DNA of 64,000 bases from an uncultured Aquimarina sp. (GTDB lineage Bacteria > Bacteroidota > Bacteroidia > Flavobacteriales > Flavobacteriaceae): assembly GCA_947496705.1 (NCBI GenBank), contig CANMDW010000002.1, positions 62,001-126,000 on the forward strand. Reading direction: 5' to 3'. Under the pieces are notes generated by a model. That model was not told the origin of the DNA, ran no database searches, and was given only the letters and a program-made list of their open reading frames with translations. Position 1 is the first letter of the stretch. Each line of letters starts with the position of its first letter. A program made the position numbers and the translations under genes. Below, in pieces: positions 26,226 through 37,138 of the stretch.

Positions 26226-28601
26226 TTACTTCATCGGTATTGCTTTGCTTGTAATTTCAAAATCACCTGCTTTTATCTTAATAAAATAGATCGTTCTATT
26301 AGGAACAGATTTTCCAGAATTATCAGTTCCATCCCATTGATAAGAGTGAATCCCTGATTTATGTTGAATACCAGGAACAAGAGTGCGTATTTTTTGCCCT
26401 CTAACATCGTAGATGGCCATATCTACAACCTCATCATTTGGTATCGAAAAACGAATCGTAGTCTCACTACTAAAAGGATTTGGGTAATTAAAGAGTTCAT
26501 AGGATAATGAGCTTTCGTCATCATCATCATCTTCTTCTTCTGAAGCATTCACTAAAATATCTGCAACATCGAGTTTCCATCGAGTCCAGATTCCTGTTGC
26601 ATTATCCCCTGTCTGTTCAATGAATGGATTACTGTTACTTGTTGATATAATCCTTATCTTTTTATCAGTTCCCCGATTTACAATATGGTTATATCCATCA
26701 CCACTACTCACAAGTTTCCATTGCGTATAAGTACCTGTCGCTGAATTCGGTACCTGTTTTATTCTGGAGCCAACAGCATCATCTATAGGTCTAAAATGTT
26801 TCCCTGTTTCTCTATTTTTAAAATAAAAATAGCTACTATCAGTTTCAACTTTCTCCCATTGACTCCAATGAGAAGAGTCACTTGCAACTGTATGAATGAT
26901 CACCGAGTCGTCGTTTGCATCTTTCGGTCTCAATTTCAAATCATTTGTCTTGTTAACTACATTATAATAGATAATGCTTCCGGGAGGAATCACTGTTGCA
27001 ATTGTTTGTGCAGATTTTGATCTACCTTCATAATCAGTAACAGTAAGTGTAACAGTATAAATCCCAGCTTTAGAATATCCATGTTGTGGATTGGCTTTAG
27101 TACTTGTATTTCCATCGCCAAAATTCCAGAAGTAAGATAATTTAGAGCCTTCAGGGTCCATAGATCCTGCACTGCTGAAACAAATCTTTCCATCATCATC
27201 GTCATCATCGTCGTCACACTCATCATCATCGTCATCGTCATCATCGTCGTCATCAACCAGAAAATCGCTACTATATGGGCCATTGATATTTACAACAGGA
27301 GGTTTATCAGCTCTAAATAATGGCTGGTAAACGCGTACATAATCTACCAGGTATTGGGTCGGAAAATCTATTCCTGATGGATCCCCACCATTACTACCAA
27401 GAGCCAGGTTAAGTATAATATACTGGGGTTTTCTAAATGGGTTTTCCCCGGGACAACTAGCGGTTCCATTTATTGTTTTATCTAAATCCTGGGTGTTCAA
27501 TAAGATATCATCAACATAAATAGACATACGATCTTCATCCCAATCTAGTGTCCAGATATGGTAATCATCGACCCAATTAGGCCCAAAACTACTTACAGGC
27601 CTGTTTTTTGCATTCCAAACCCCTTTCCATCGTGTATTGCTACCCCAGACATAATTGGCCAAAAGTTTACCTCCATAGTTCTCCATGATGTCCACTTCAC
27701 CACCCGAAGGCCATTGGCAAGAGGTGCCAAGTAGCCAGATGGCAGGCCAGGTACCTTTTAAGTTAGTGATTTTTGCTCTTATTTCAAACCTACCATACTT
27801 CCAGGAGTGTTTCCCGTTGGTACTTACAATAGAAGAGGTATAATCTACAAATTCTCTGGACTTCTTCCAGTCATTAGAGTTTGGGTCGTACCAGGGATTA
27901 GGAAACCTTTCTTTTCGACCTTCTATAACAAGATTACCACCTTCTTGAGTAGCATTTTCTGGTTGGTACCACTGCAATTCTTTATTTCTTTGGAAACCAG
28001 TTCCAGATCTCCAATCATTCTCATTTACTGGCCCTGTACCATTAAACTCATCTGCCCAGGCAAGTTTATAGGGGAATTTAGGAGAAGAAATGATACTTAG
28101 ATTATCTGCATAACCGATACCTGTCCCACCAGGTGGTTTGTAAATATAAATTCTGGCAGAAGTGCTGGCTGGCCCCGTAACAAATTTAAGATAGATCTTT
28201 CTGTAACGGGTATTACTCACCGTTTTGTTTTTTTCATTTCCTCCATGTGCTGCAACACCTATATTAATAGGAGAACCATTAGAAGATTTTGCCCACCCGG
28301 TTATTAGATATGTTGTATTAGGTGTTAACCCGGTTATTAATTGGTTAGCTCCACTGTTATCTACAGCACTAAGTGCATAACTTCCGGATTTAGCATTAGA
28401 TTGAACTCGTGCGGCACCACCCCAAATGATCCATCCCGATGTTTCGTCTTCGAAATCCGGATTATCAATAATATCGGTTTGTGCCTGTAGGCTGAGAGTC
28501 ATTAGTGCAGTGAAAATAAATAGCAACAAAAGCTTAATCTTGTGGCCATACCTTATGGCGAATAGAGGTATTGCTAGTTGCATGTTGTCTGTTTTTTTCA
28601 T
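26226..28601 (-). CDS. multi-domain secreted GH16 endo-glycosidase with PKD, beta-trefoil and T9SS domains
   Basis: 791 residues from the ATG at 28601; a longer frame to 28721 is rejected because it adds AT-rich leader sequence. Order: signal peptide ending ...LMTLSLQAQ; a CBM4/9-like jelly-roll (about 42-175); GH16 catalytic domain (about 180-430) with the active site GEVDIMENYG, where Glu302 is the nucleophile, Asp304 the assisting residue and Glu307 the acid/base; a near-pure Asp tract (450-470); a PKD domain (WNFGDGNTST); a three-repeat beta-trefoil with QWEKV and QWKLV motifs; a second acidic tract; and a T9SS type A sorting domain (NYPNPFSSETTIRFSI). GH16 enzymes cleave beta-glucans or galactans such as agar and carrageenan; the substrate here is inferred from the sulfatase neighbours to be a sulfated galactan, but a laminarinase is also possible. 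The protein is secreted or cell-surface attached. Confidence 0.9.
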   Translation of the reverse strand: MKKTDNMQLAIPLFAIRYGHKIKLLLLFIFTALMTLSLQAQTDIIDNPDFEDETSGWIIWGGAARVQSNAKSGSYALSAVDNSGANQLITGLTPNTTYLITGWAKSSNGSPINIGVAAHGGNEKNKTVSNTRYRKIYLKFVTGPASTSARIYIYKPPGGTGIGYADNLSIISSPKFPYKLAWADEFNGTGPVNENDWRSGTGFQRNKELQWYQPENATQEGGNLVIEGRKERFPNPWYDPNSNDWKKSREFVDYTSSIVSTNGKHSWKYGRFEIRAKITNLKGTWPAIWLLGTSCQWPSGGEVDIMENYGGKLLANYVWGSNTRWKGVWNAKNRPVSSFGPNWVDDYHIWTLDWDEDRMSIYVDDILLNTQDLDKTINGTASCPGENPFRKPQYIILNLALGSNGGDPSGIDFPTQYLVDYVRVYQPLFRADKPPVVNINGPYSSDFLVDDDDDDDDDDDECDDDDDDDDGKICFSSAGSMDPEGSKLSYFWNFGDGNTSTKANPQHGYSKAGIYTVTLTVTDYEGRSKSAQTIATVIPPGSIIYYNVVNKTNDLKLRPKDANDDSVIIHTVASDSSHWSQWEKVETDSSYFYFKNRETGKHFRPIDDAVGSRIKQVPNSATGTYTQWKLVSSGDGYNHIVNRGTDKKIRIISTSNSNPFIEQTGDNATGIWTRWKLDVADILVNASEEEDDDDDESSLSYELFNYPNPFSSETTIRFSIPNDEVVDMAIYDVRGQKIRTLVPGIQHKSGIHSYQWDGTDNSGKSVPNRTIYFIKIKAGDFEITSKAIPMK

Positions 28602-28906
28602 AATAGTATAATAAATTATGGTTAATAAGAAATTATATGAATGATTATTATATAGAAGAAGCATCTTTATAGATTTGTATAAAATTTTAATAAAAAAATG
28701 CATTTTCAATAGATAAAGCATACATTTTGTAAAGATAATATGCTTTGTTATCCTTGTGCTGTCACTAAAGTCTCAAATGAGGGGTGAGAATGTTTCATTA
28801 CTGTTAAAAGCATAAAAAGTCAGGTATTGACATCGATTAATATGTATATATTTATCTAAAATTGACGCTGATTACAGAATAATTTCTTCCAAATTTTTTA
28901 ATTGAA
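28602..28906. other. 305-bp divergent control region between GH16 and sulfatase genes
   Basis: AT-rich and non-coding. It carries the TCTCA-N9-TGAGA palindrome at 28771-28789, listed separately, placed about 170 bp from the GH16 start and about 120-135 bp from the sulfatase start, so it could control both directions. Confidence 0.6.
28771..28797. promoter_or_regulatory. candidate operator TCTCA-N9-TGAGA, copy 1
   Basis: TCTCA at 28771-28775 and TGAGA at 28785-28789 form an inverted repeat with a G-rich spacer, followed by ATGTT. An almost identical 24-27-base element occurs at 33581-33607, also between divergent polysaccharide genes. A binding site for a sugar-responsive regulator is inferred. 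Confidence 0.6.
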
Positions 28907-30349
28907 ATGAAAAATGTAGTAAAACAATTTTTTAGGGTATTACTTTATGTTTTTATAATGCTTTTTATAGGCTGTAAAAATTCTAATTCTTCTGAAGAAA
29001 AAGTTACTTCTAAAAATGAAAAGCCAAATATCATTTTTATTCTGGCAGATGATTTGGGTTATGGTGATGTGGGTTTTAATGGGCAGGAAAAAATTAAAAC
29101 CCCGATACTCGATCAAATGGCCGAGGAGGGCATGGTTTTTACCAGGCACTATGCCGGTTCTACAGTTTGCGGACCATCCAGAGCGAGTCTTATGACAGGT
29201 ATGCATACAGGGCATTCTCCTGTAAGAGAAAATCCGAGGTGGACTACATCGGGTAAACCTGTTGATATTTCTGATAATGATATAACTGTCGCAGAAGAAC
29301 TTAAACGAGCAGCGTATCGTACTGCAATTGTTGGCAAATGGGGGCTTGCAGAAAATCTGGATGAAGGAAAACCCAATAAACAAGGATTTGATTACTTCTA
29401 TGGTTTCAACAAACACGGTGCAGCACACCATTATTACCCTGAAAAAATCTGGGAGAACGATACCCGAATGAATCTTGAAGGTAATGTAATGATGGATAAA
29501 ATAGGGAAATATTCGCAAGATCTTTTTACCGAAAAGGCACTGAATTTTTTAGATAAACAAACGTCGAATCAACCCTTCTTTTTGTATTTAACTTATACGA
29601 TCCCTCATTACGAATTAACTATTCCCGAAGAGCAAAAGAAACAGTATGTTGATAAAGATTGGCCATTGCGAGAAATGAAAATGGGACATTACCGCAATGA
29701 TAAAAATGGCCATGTTACGTATGCATCTATGGTAAGTAGATTAGACAAAGATGTAGGTCGCATTCTTGAAAAGCTTAAAGAACTTGGAGTAGATGATAAT
29801 ACACTAGTCATCTTTACCAGTGACAATGGTCATGAGTATGACAATGTAAATGATGAGTTTTTTAATAGTAATAGTGTTTTTAGAGGGAGAAAACGAGATT
29901 TGTATGAAGGTGGTATTCGTATGCCTTTTGTAGCACGATGGCCAAAGAAAATAAAACCAGGAACTCAAACAGATCATATATCTGCTTTTTGGGACTTTTT
30001 ACCAACAGCTTGTGATATTGCAGGAATAAAACCTTCTGTAGAGGTGGATGGAAAATCTTATTTGCCAACTTTATTAGAAAACGAAAAGCAGATAAAGCAC
30101 GACTATTTGTATTGGGAATTCAATGAAAAGAAAGGTCCTGTTCAGGCATTGGTAAAAGAGGATTGGAAACTTATCTATTTTGTGAAGGATCATTATGAAC
30201 TATATAATCTTAAAACAGACCCTTCAGAAAGCCATGATCTATATCATCAAGAACAAGGAAAAGTTTTTGAATTAAAGAAACTTTTGGAAGGTGCTAGGAC
30301 AGATCACCCCGAATTTCTACTTGAGAAAAAGGTAAAGAATAAGAAATAA
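28907..30349 (+). CDS. S1-family sulfatase lipoprotein 1
   Basis: 480 residues; lipobox Cys23 in LFIGCKN. The formylglycine site is Cys88 in VCGPSRASLMTG, the metal Asp pair is at 48-49 (LADDLGYGD) and the second metal site is FTSDNGHE. The arylsulfatase-A-like fold is complete, with the C-terminal LKTDPSESHDLY block. It resembles the sulfatase at 43568-45010 (both have CGPSR, a short HTGHSP/HQGNGF loop and AAHxYYP), so the two are probably the same S1 subfamily acting on related positions. Cys88 must be converted to formylglycine. First gene of a two-gene unit; 48 bp separate it from the next sulfatase gene. Confidence 0.92.
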   Translation: MKNVVKQFFRVLLYVFIMLFIGCKNSNSSEEKVTSKNEKPNIIFILADDLGYGDVGFNGQEKIKTPILDQMAEEGMVFTRHYAGSTVCGPSRASLMTGMHTGHSPVRENPRWTTSGKPVDISDNDITVAEELKRAAYRTAIVGKWGLAENLDEGKPNKQGFDYFYGFNKHGAAHHYYPEKIWENDTRMNLEGNVMMDKIGKYSQDLFTEKALNFLDKQTSNQPFFLYLTYTIPHYELTIPEEQKKQYVDKDWPLREMKMGHYRNDKNGHVTYASMVSRLDKDVGRILEKLKELGVDDNTLVIFTSDNGHEYDNVNDEFFNSNSVFRGRKRDLYEGGIRMPFVARWPKKIKPGTQTDHISAFWDFLPTACDIAGIKPSVEVDGKSYLPTLLENEKQIKHDYLYWEFNEKKGPVQALVKEDWKLIYFVKDHYELYNLKTDPSESHDLYHQEQGKVFELKKLLEGARTDHPEFLLEKKVKNKK

Positions 30350-30397
30350 TTTAGTATTGATTCACTTCATCTGATATTAATAAAATCGAAAACAAAG

Positions 30398-31846
30398 ATG
30401 ATATATAGACTTGTGTGTATAGCATGTATATTTTTTGCTTGTAAAAAAAACAAAACCCAAGAAGCGGTAACAGTTAATGCCAAACCCAATATTGTGTGGA
30501 TCATGCTCGAAGATTGGGGATATCAACTTTCCTGTTATGGAGAACCGGGGATTCAAACCCCAAATGTTGATAAAGTAGCCGAAGAAGGGATTCGTTATAC
30601 GAATTCATTTGCTACTGCACCCGTTTGTTCACCCTCACGTTCTGCAATGATCACCGGGTTTCACCAAAATTATATTGGAACTAGCCAGCATCGCACTGCT
30701 AAAGAACTGAAAAAACCATTGCCCTACGGAATAAAGCCCATTACCAAACTTTTAGAAGAGGTTGGATATTTTACCTGTTTTATGGAAAGCAGAAAAACAG
30801 ACCTAAACTTTACTTTTGATGGAAATCTCTATCAAGGAAAAGACTGGAATGAACGAGCAGCAGGACAACCTTTCTTTGCGCAAATTACTTTTGGAGGCAC
30901 ACATAGACTATGGAAACGTGATTCGGTACATCCTATTGATATTTCTAAAGTACGACTTCCTCCTTATTATCCTCAAACCGATCTGGGAAAACGTGATTGG
31001 GCCAACGGATTAGAAGCTATGCAATTGGTAGATAGACAAGTCGGAAGAATACTTGATAGGTTAGAAAAAGAAGGTTTAACCGATAATACGTTAGTATTTA
31101 TTATTGGGGATAATGGGCGATGTATGCCCAGAGGAAAGCAATTCTTATATGATGGTGGTATACAAGTGCCGATCATAGCACGCTGGCCGGGAAAAATAAA
31201 ACCAAAAACCGTTTCTGATCATATGGTAATGACTATTGATATCTCTAAGACTATTTTAGATATTGCAGGAGCTACTTCCGCTCATGCACTACAAGGAAAG
31301 AATTTGTTTGGTGACGAAGTCAAAGACAGGGAGTATATTTTTGCTGCCAGAGACAAGATGGATGATACTCATGATGCTATGCGTGCTATCCGCTCATCTA
31401 GATATAAATTGATCCATAATTTAATGCCAGAGCGAGCCTATTGCCAGTTTAATGAATACAAAGAGAAGAGCTATCCTGTTTTAGCACAATTAAACGTACT
31501 GTATATGAAAGGCCAACTTACCAAAGAGCAAGCTGCTTTTATGGCATCGTCAAAACCCGATTTCGAACTATATGATCTTGAAAATGATCCTTATGAAATG
31601 AACAACCTTGCAGATAATCCTGAGTATGCTAAAATAAAGAATAAACTCATTACCGAATTGGAAGCATGGAGACGAAAAGTTAATGATAAAGGAGTTACCG
31701 AAACATTTAGAGAAGGAGGATGGCCTTCAGACTATCCTACAAAAACGGAAGAAGAATGGGAAGCTCATTTAGAAAAATTTAAACCTTGGGTATTTAGAAC
31801 ACCAGATGCAAAAATAGATCACCCTTTTTATCCCCCAAAGGATTGA
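30398..31846 (+). CDS. S1-family sulfatase lipoprotein 2 (N-sulfoglucosamine sulfohydrolase-like)
   Basis: 482 residues; lipobox Cys15 in IFFACKK. The formylglycine site is Cys77 in VCSPSRSAMITG. The first metal motif reads LEDWGY instead of the usual DD, so one Asp ligand is replaced by Glu38, a feature I associate with heparan-N-sulfatase-like subgroups. The second metal site is IIGDNGRCMPRGKQ. It appears shorter between the active-site loop and the DNG motif than its neighbours. Its stop lies 2 bp from the stop of the convergent sulfatase gene. Substrate position unknown; sulfatase identity is secure. Confidence 0.9.
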   Translation: MIYRLVCIACIFFACKKNKTQEAVTVNAKPNIVWIMLEDWGYQLSCYGEPGIQTPNVDKVAEEGIRYTNSFATAPVCSPSRSAMITGFHQNYIGTSQHRTAKELKKPLPYGIKPITKLLEEVGYFTCFMESRKTDLNFTFDGNLYQGKDWNERAAGQPFFAQITFGGTHRLWKRDSVHPIDISKVRLPPYYPQTDLGKRDWANGLEAMQLVDRQVGRILDRLEKEGLTDNTLVFIIGDNGRCMPRGKQFLYDGGIQVPIIARWPGKIKPKTVSDHMVMTIDISKTILDIAGATSAHALQGKNLFGDEVKDREYIFAARDKMDDTHDAMRAIRSSRYKLIHNLMPERAYCQFNEYKEKSYPVLAQLNVLYMKGQLTKEQAAFMASSKPDFELYDLENDPYEMNNLADNPEYAKIKNKLITELEAWRRKVNDKGVTETFREGGWPSDYPTKTEEEWEAHLEKFKPWVFRTPDAKIDHPFYPPKD

Positions 31847-31848
31847 TT

Positions 31849-33414
31849 TTAAAATTCTCTTTCTTTTCGTTCTTTGATCTTGTTTAATTCTTGCTGCATT
31901 GCTTTTACGAGTTCAGGTTTTTTTTCAGCAATATTATGTCGTTCTTCTGGATCTGTACTTAGATCGAATAACTGAGGAAAAGATTCAAATCCAGATTCAA
32001 TGCCTTTGTTTTTTTGTATCCAATCGTAGCGTTTTTTTTCTTTAGAAAGAGGTTCGATATATTTAAATGTATTCTTTCGTAATGAAAAGGTATAGGATTC
32101 TTCTACCATATATTCTCTTCCTTTGCCCTTTGATGATAATAACAATTGGGATAGATCCTTACTGTCAATAGCTTCTTCATGGGTTAGATTTTGACCCGTA
32201 ATTCCTGCTAAAGATGCATATATGTCTACCTGACTCCATAACGCATCGCTTTCACCCGGTAGAACAGTCTCTGGCCAATACACAATAGTAGGAACACGCG
32301 TTCCTGCTTCAAAAGCACTATATTTCCCTCCTCTATATATCCCTGAAGGTTTATGATCTCCCAATTTTTCAATAGCTTCATCTTGATATCCATCATTTAA
32401 TACTGGACCATTATCACTGGTAAAGATGACCAAGGTATTCTTATCAATTCCTAAGCGTTCTAATTCGCTTACGATTTCTCCGGTTATCCAATCCATTTGT
32501 GCTATGGCATCACCCCGTACACCCATCGTACTTTTACCTATAAAACGCTTGTTAGGTAAGCGTGGTACATGAATATCATGAAAAGAAAAGAACAAAAAGA
32601 AAGGGTTGCCTTTGGCACTATGTATAAAATCTTTAGCCTTTGTTGTTAAGATATCCGGAAACTCTTCATCAACCCAAAGTGCATCTTCACCACCATCCAT
32701 AAATCCGATTCTACTAATACCGTTAATAATGGTATTACTATGCTGTCCATCTGCTTTTTGTCGCAATAGCTCAGGATTTTCTGTACCTACAGGCATATTT
32801 CCAACTTTTCCTTTATAGCTTACGACAATAGGTTCATTTGCTGGGGTGTGATTTACAACGGTATGATTTTCTAGAAAAACTGCGGGTACACGATCCCCGG
32901 TAGCAGGAATGAGATAACTATAATCGAATCCTATTTCTAATGGCCCTGGTTTTATTTCTTTATTCCAATCCACATTTCCATCTCCTAGTCCTAAATGCCA
33001 TTTTCCTACGACTGCAGTCTTATAACCTGCTTTTTTTAACATCGATGGGATTGTAGGAGTGTTAGGAGAAATAATCAAAGGAGCATCTCCTGCAAGAATT
33101 GCTGCATTATTTCTAAATGCATATTGCCCTGTTAATAATGAGTACCGTGAAGGTGTACAGGTAGCAGCGGTACTGTGAGCATCTGTATATTTAATTCCGC
33201 CTCTAGCGAGCTTATCTACATTAGGAGTGATAACATTAATAGCCCCGTAGCTACTTACATCACCATAACCAAGGTCATCAACATAGAAGATAATAATATT
33301 GGGTTTTTTAGCCTCGTTTTCTGTTTTGCTCACAGTATTTTGATTTGAATTTTCTTTACAAGAAAGAATACAAAAAAGGGCTAATAGGGATGTGGCTAAT
33401 TTTATTGAATTCAT
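31849..33414 (-). CDS. S1-family sulfatase lipoprotein 3
   Basis: 521 residues; lipobox Cys19 in CILSCKE. Formylglycine site Cys86 in TCTPSRYSLLTG; metal Asp pair 46-47 in YVDDLGYGD; second site FTSDNGPVLNDGYQD. The CTPSRYSLLTGQYAFR segment and the long insertion before KWHLG set it apart from the other sulfatases here, so it likely acts on a different sulfate ester. It is transcribed away from the GH2 gene, and a TGTTGCAAA element about 80 bp upstream of its start is shared with both beta-propeller genes. Confidence 0.92.
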   Translation of the reverse strand: MNSIKLATSLLALFCILSCKENSNQNTVSKTENEAKKPNIIIFYVDDLGYGDVSSYGAINVITPNVDKLARGGIKYTDAHSTAATCTPSRYSLLTGQYAFRNNAAILAGDAPLIISPNTPTIPSMLKKAGYKTAVVGKWHLGLGDGNVDWNKEIKPGPLEIGFDYSYLIPATGDRVPAVFLENHTVVNHTPANEPIVVSYKGKVGNMPVGTENPELLRQKADGQHSNTIINGISRIGFMDGGEDALWVDEEFPDILTTKAKDFIHSAKGNPFFLFFSFHDIHVPRLPNKRFIGKSTMGVRGDAIAQMDWITGEIVSELERLGIDKNTLVIFTSDNGPVLNDGYQDEAIEKLGDHKPSGIYRGGKYSAFEAGTRVPTIVYWPETVLPGESDALWSQVDIYASLAGITGQNLTHEEAIDSKDLSQLLLSSKGKGREYMVEESYTFSLRKNTFKYIEPLSKEKKRYDWIQKNKGIESGFESFPQLFDLSTDPEERHNIAEKKPELVKAMQQELNKIKERKEREF

Positions 33415-33485
33415 TTTTTATAATGCTAGAATTTAGATCAAAATCATTGCGATGAATGTATGGATTTAAGTTTGAATAGTAAGGT

Positions 33486-33512
33486 GATTTATGTTGCAAA
33501 AAAGTACAATTT
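33486..33512 (-). promoter_or_regulatory. shared TGTTGCAAA upstream element, copy 1 (sulfatase 3)
   Basis: GATTTATGTTGCAAAAAAG begins at 33486, and TGCAAA lies about 80 bp upstream of the start codon at 33414. The same element stands 74-76 bp upstream of both beta-propeller genes. On the minus strand it reads TTTTTTGCAACATAAATC, partly resembling a Bacteroidota -7 region. Confidence 0.55.
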
Positions 33513-33580
33513 AGTCACGTAAGGGTAAACCTAAAATACTCAAAAATTAAATATCCCGTATGCTAAACTAAGCCTTAGTG

Positions 33581-33607
33581 TCTCAAATTGGGGGTGAGAA
33601 TGTTACA
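33581..33607. promoter_or_regulatory. candidate operator TCTCA-N9-TGAGA, copy 2
   Basis: TCTCA at 33581-33585 and TGAGA at 33595-33599 with a G-rich spacer, followed by ATGTTACA. It matches copy 1 at 28771-28797 in all but a few bases, again between divergent polysaccharide genes. Confidence 0.6.
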
Positions 33608-33744
33608 ATCTTTCAAGAGGTGATTAAGAGGAAGTACCCTCCTAAACTTTTATACCTACATTTAATTTACAGAACATTTTTCAGCTCATTTACAAGCGAA
33701 AAATATATCAAACAAAAGGCTTGCATAATTATAAAATCAAATAG

Positions 33745-36933
<3,189 letters not shown>

Positions 36934-36956
36934 TTAGCAAAAAGTATAATTATTTT

Positions 36957-37110
36957 AACCCGATTTATGCATTATCCCATTCCCGACCCTTCTCAAGGGG
37001 AAGGTGGTCAAAAGTCCTTTCCTTTGGAAAGGATTTAGGATAGGATACATTGCTATTTATCAAGTAAATCTAAACTACAGTTTAGATTTTATAATGCATA
37101 AATCGAGTTT
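36957..37110. repeat. small inverted-repeat element (MITE-like) between GH2 and GH36-like genes
   Basis: CGATTTATGCATTAT at 36961-36975 is the exact reverse complement of ATAATGCATAAATCG at 37091-37105. Between them are a CCTTTCC/GGAAAGG-type hairpin and an 11-bp perfect hairpin (AAATCTAAACT at 37066-37076 with its complement at 37079-37089). It has no coding capacity. It may be a miniature transposable element or a structured intergenic repeat. Confidence 0.65.
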
Positions 37111-37138
37111 AATTTATTAAAATCAAAAAATCACACTA

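Noticed and set aside
28602..28721. N-terminal extension of the GH16 protein
   Set aside because: The codons are AT-rich leader sequence without family character; the signal peptide begins after the ATG at 28601.
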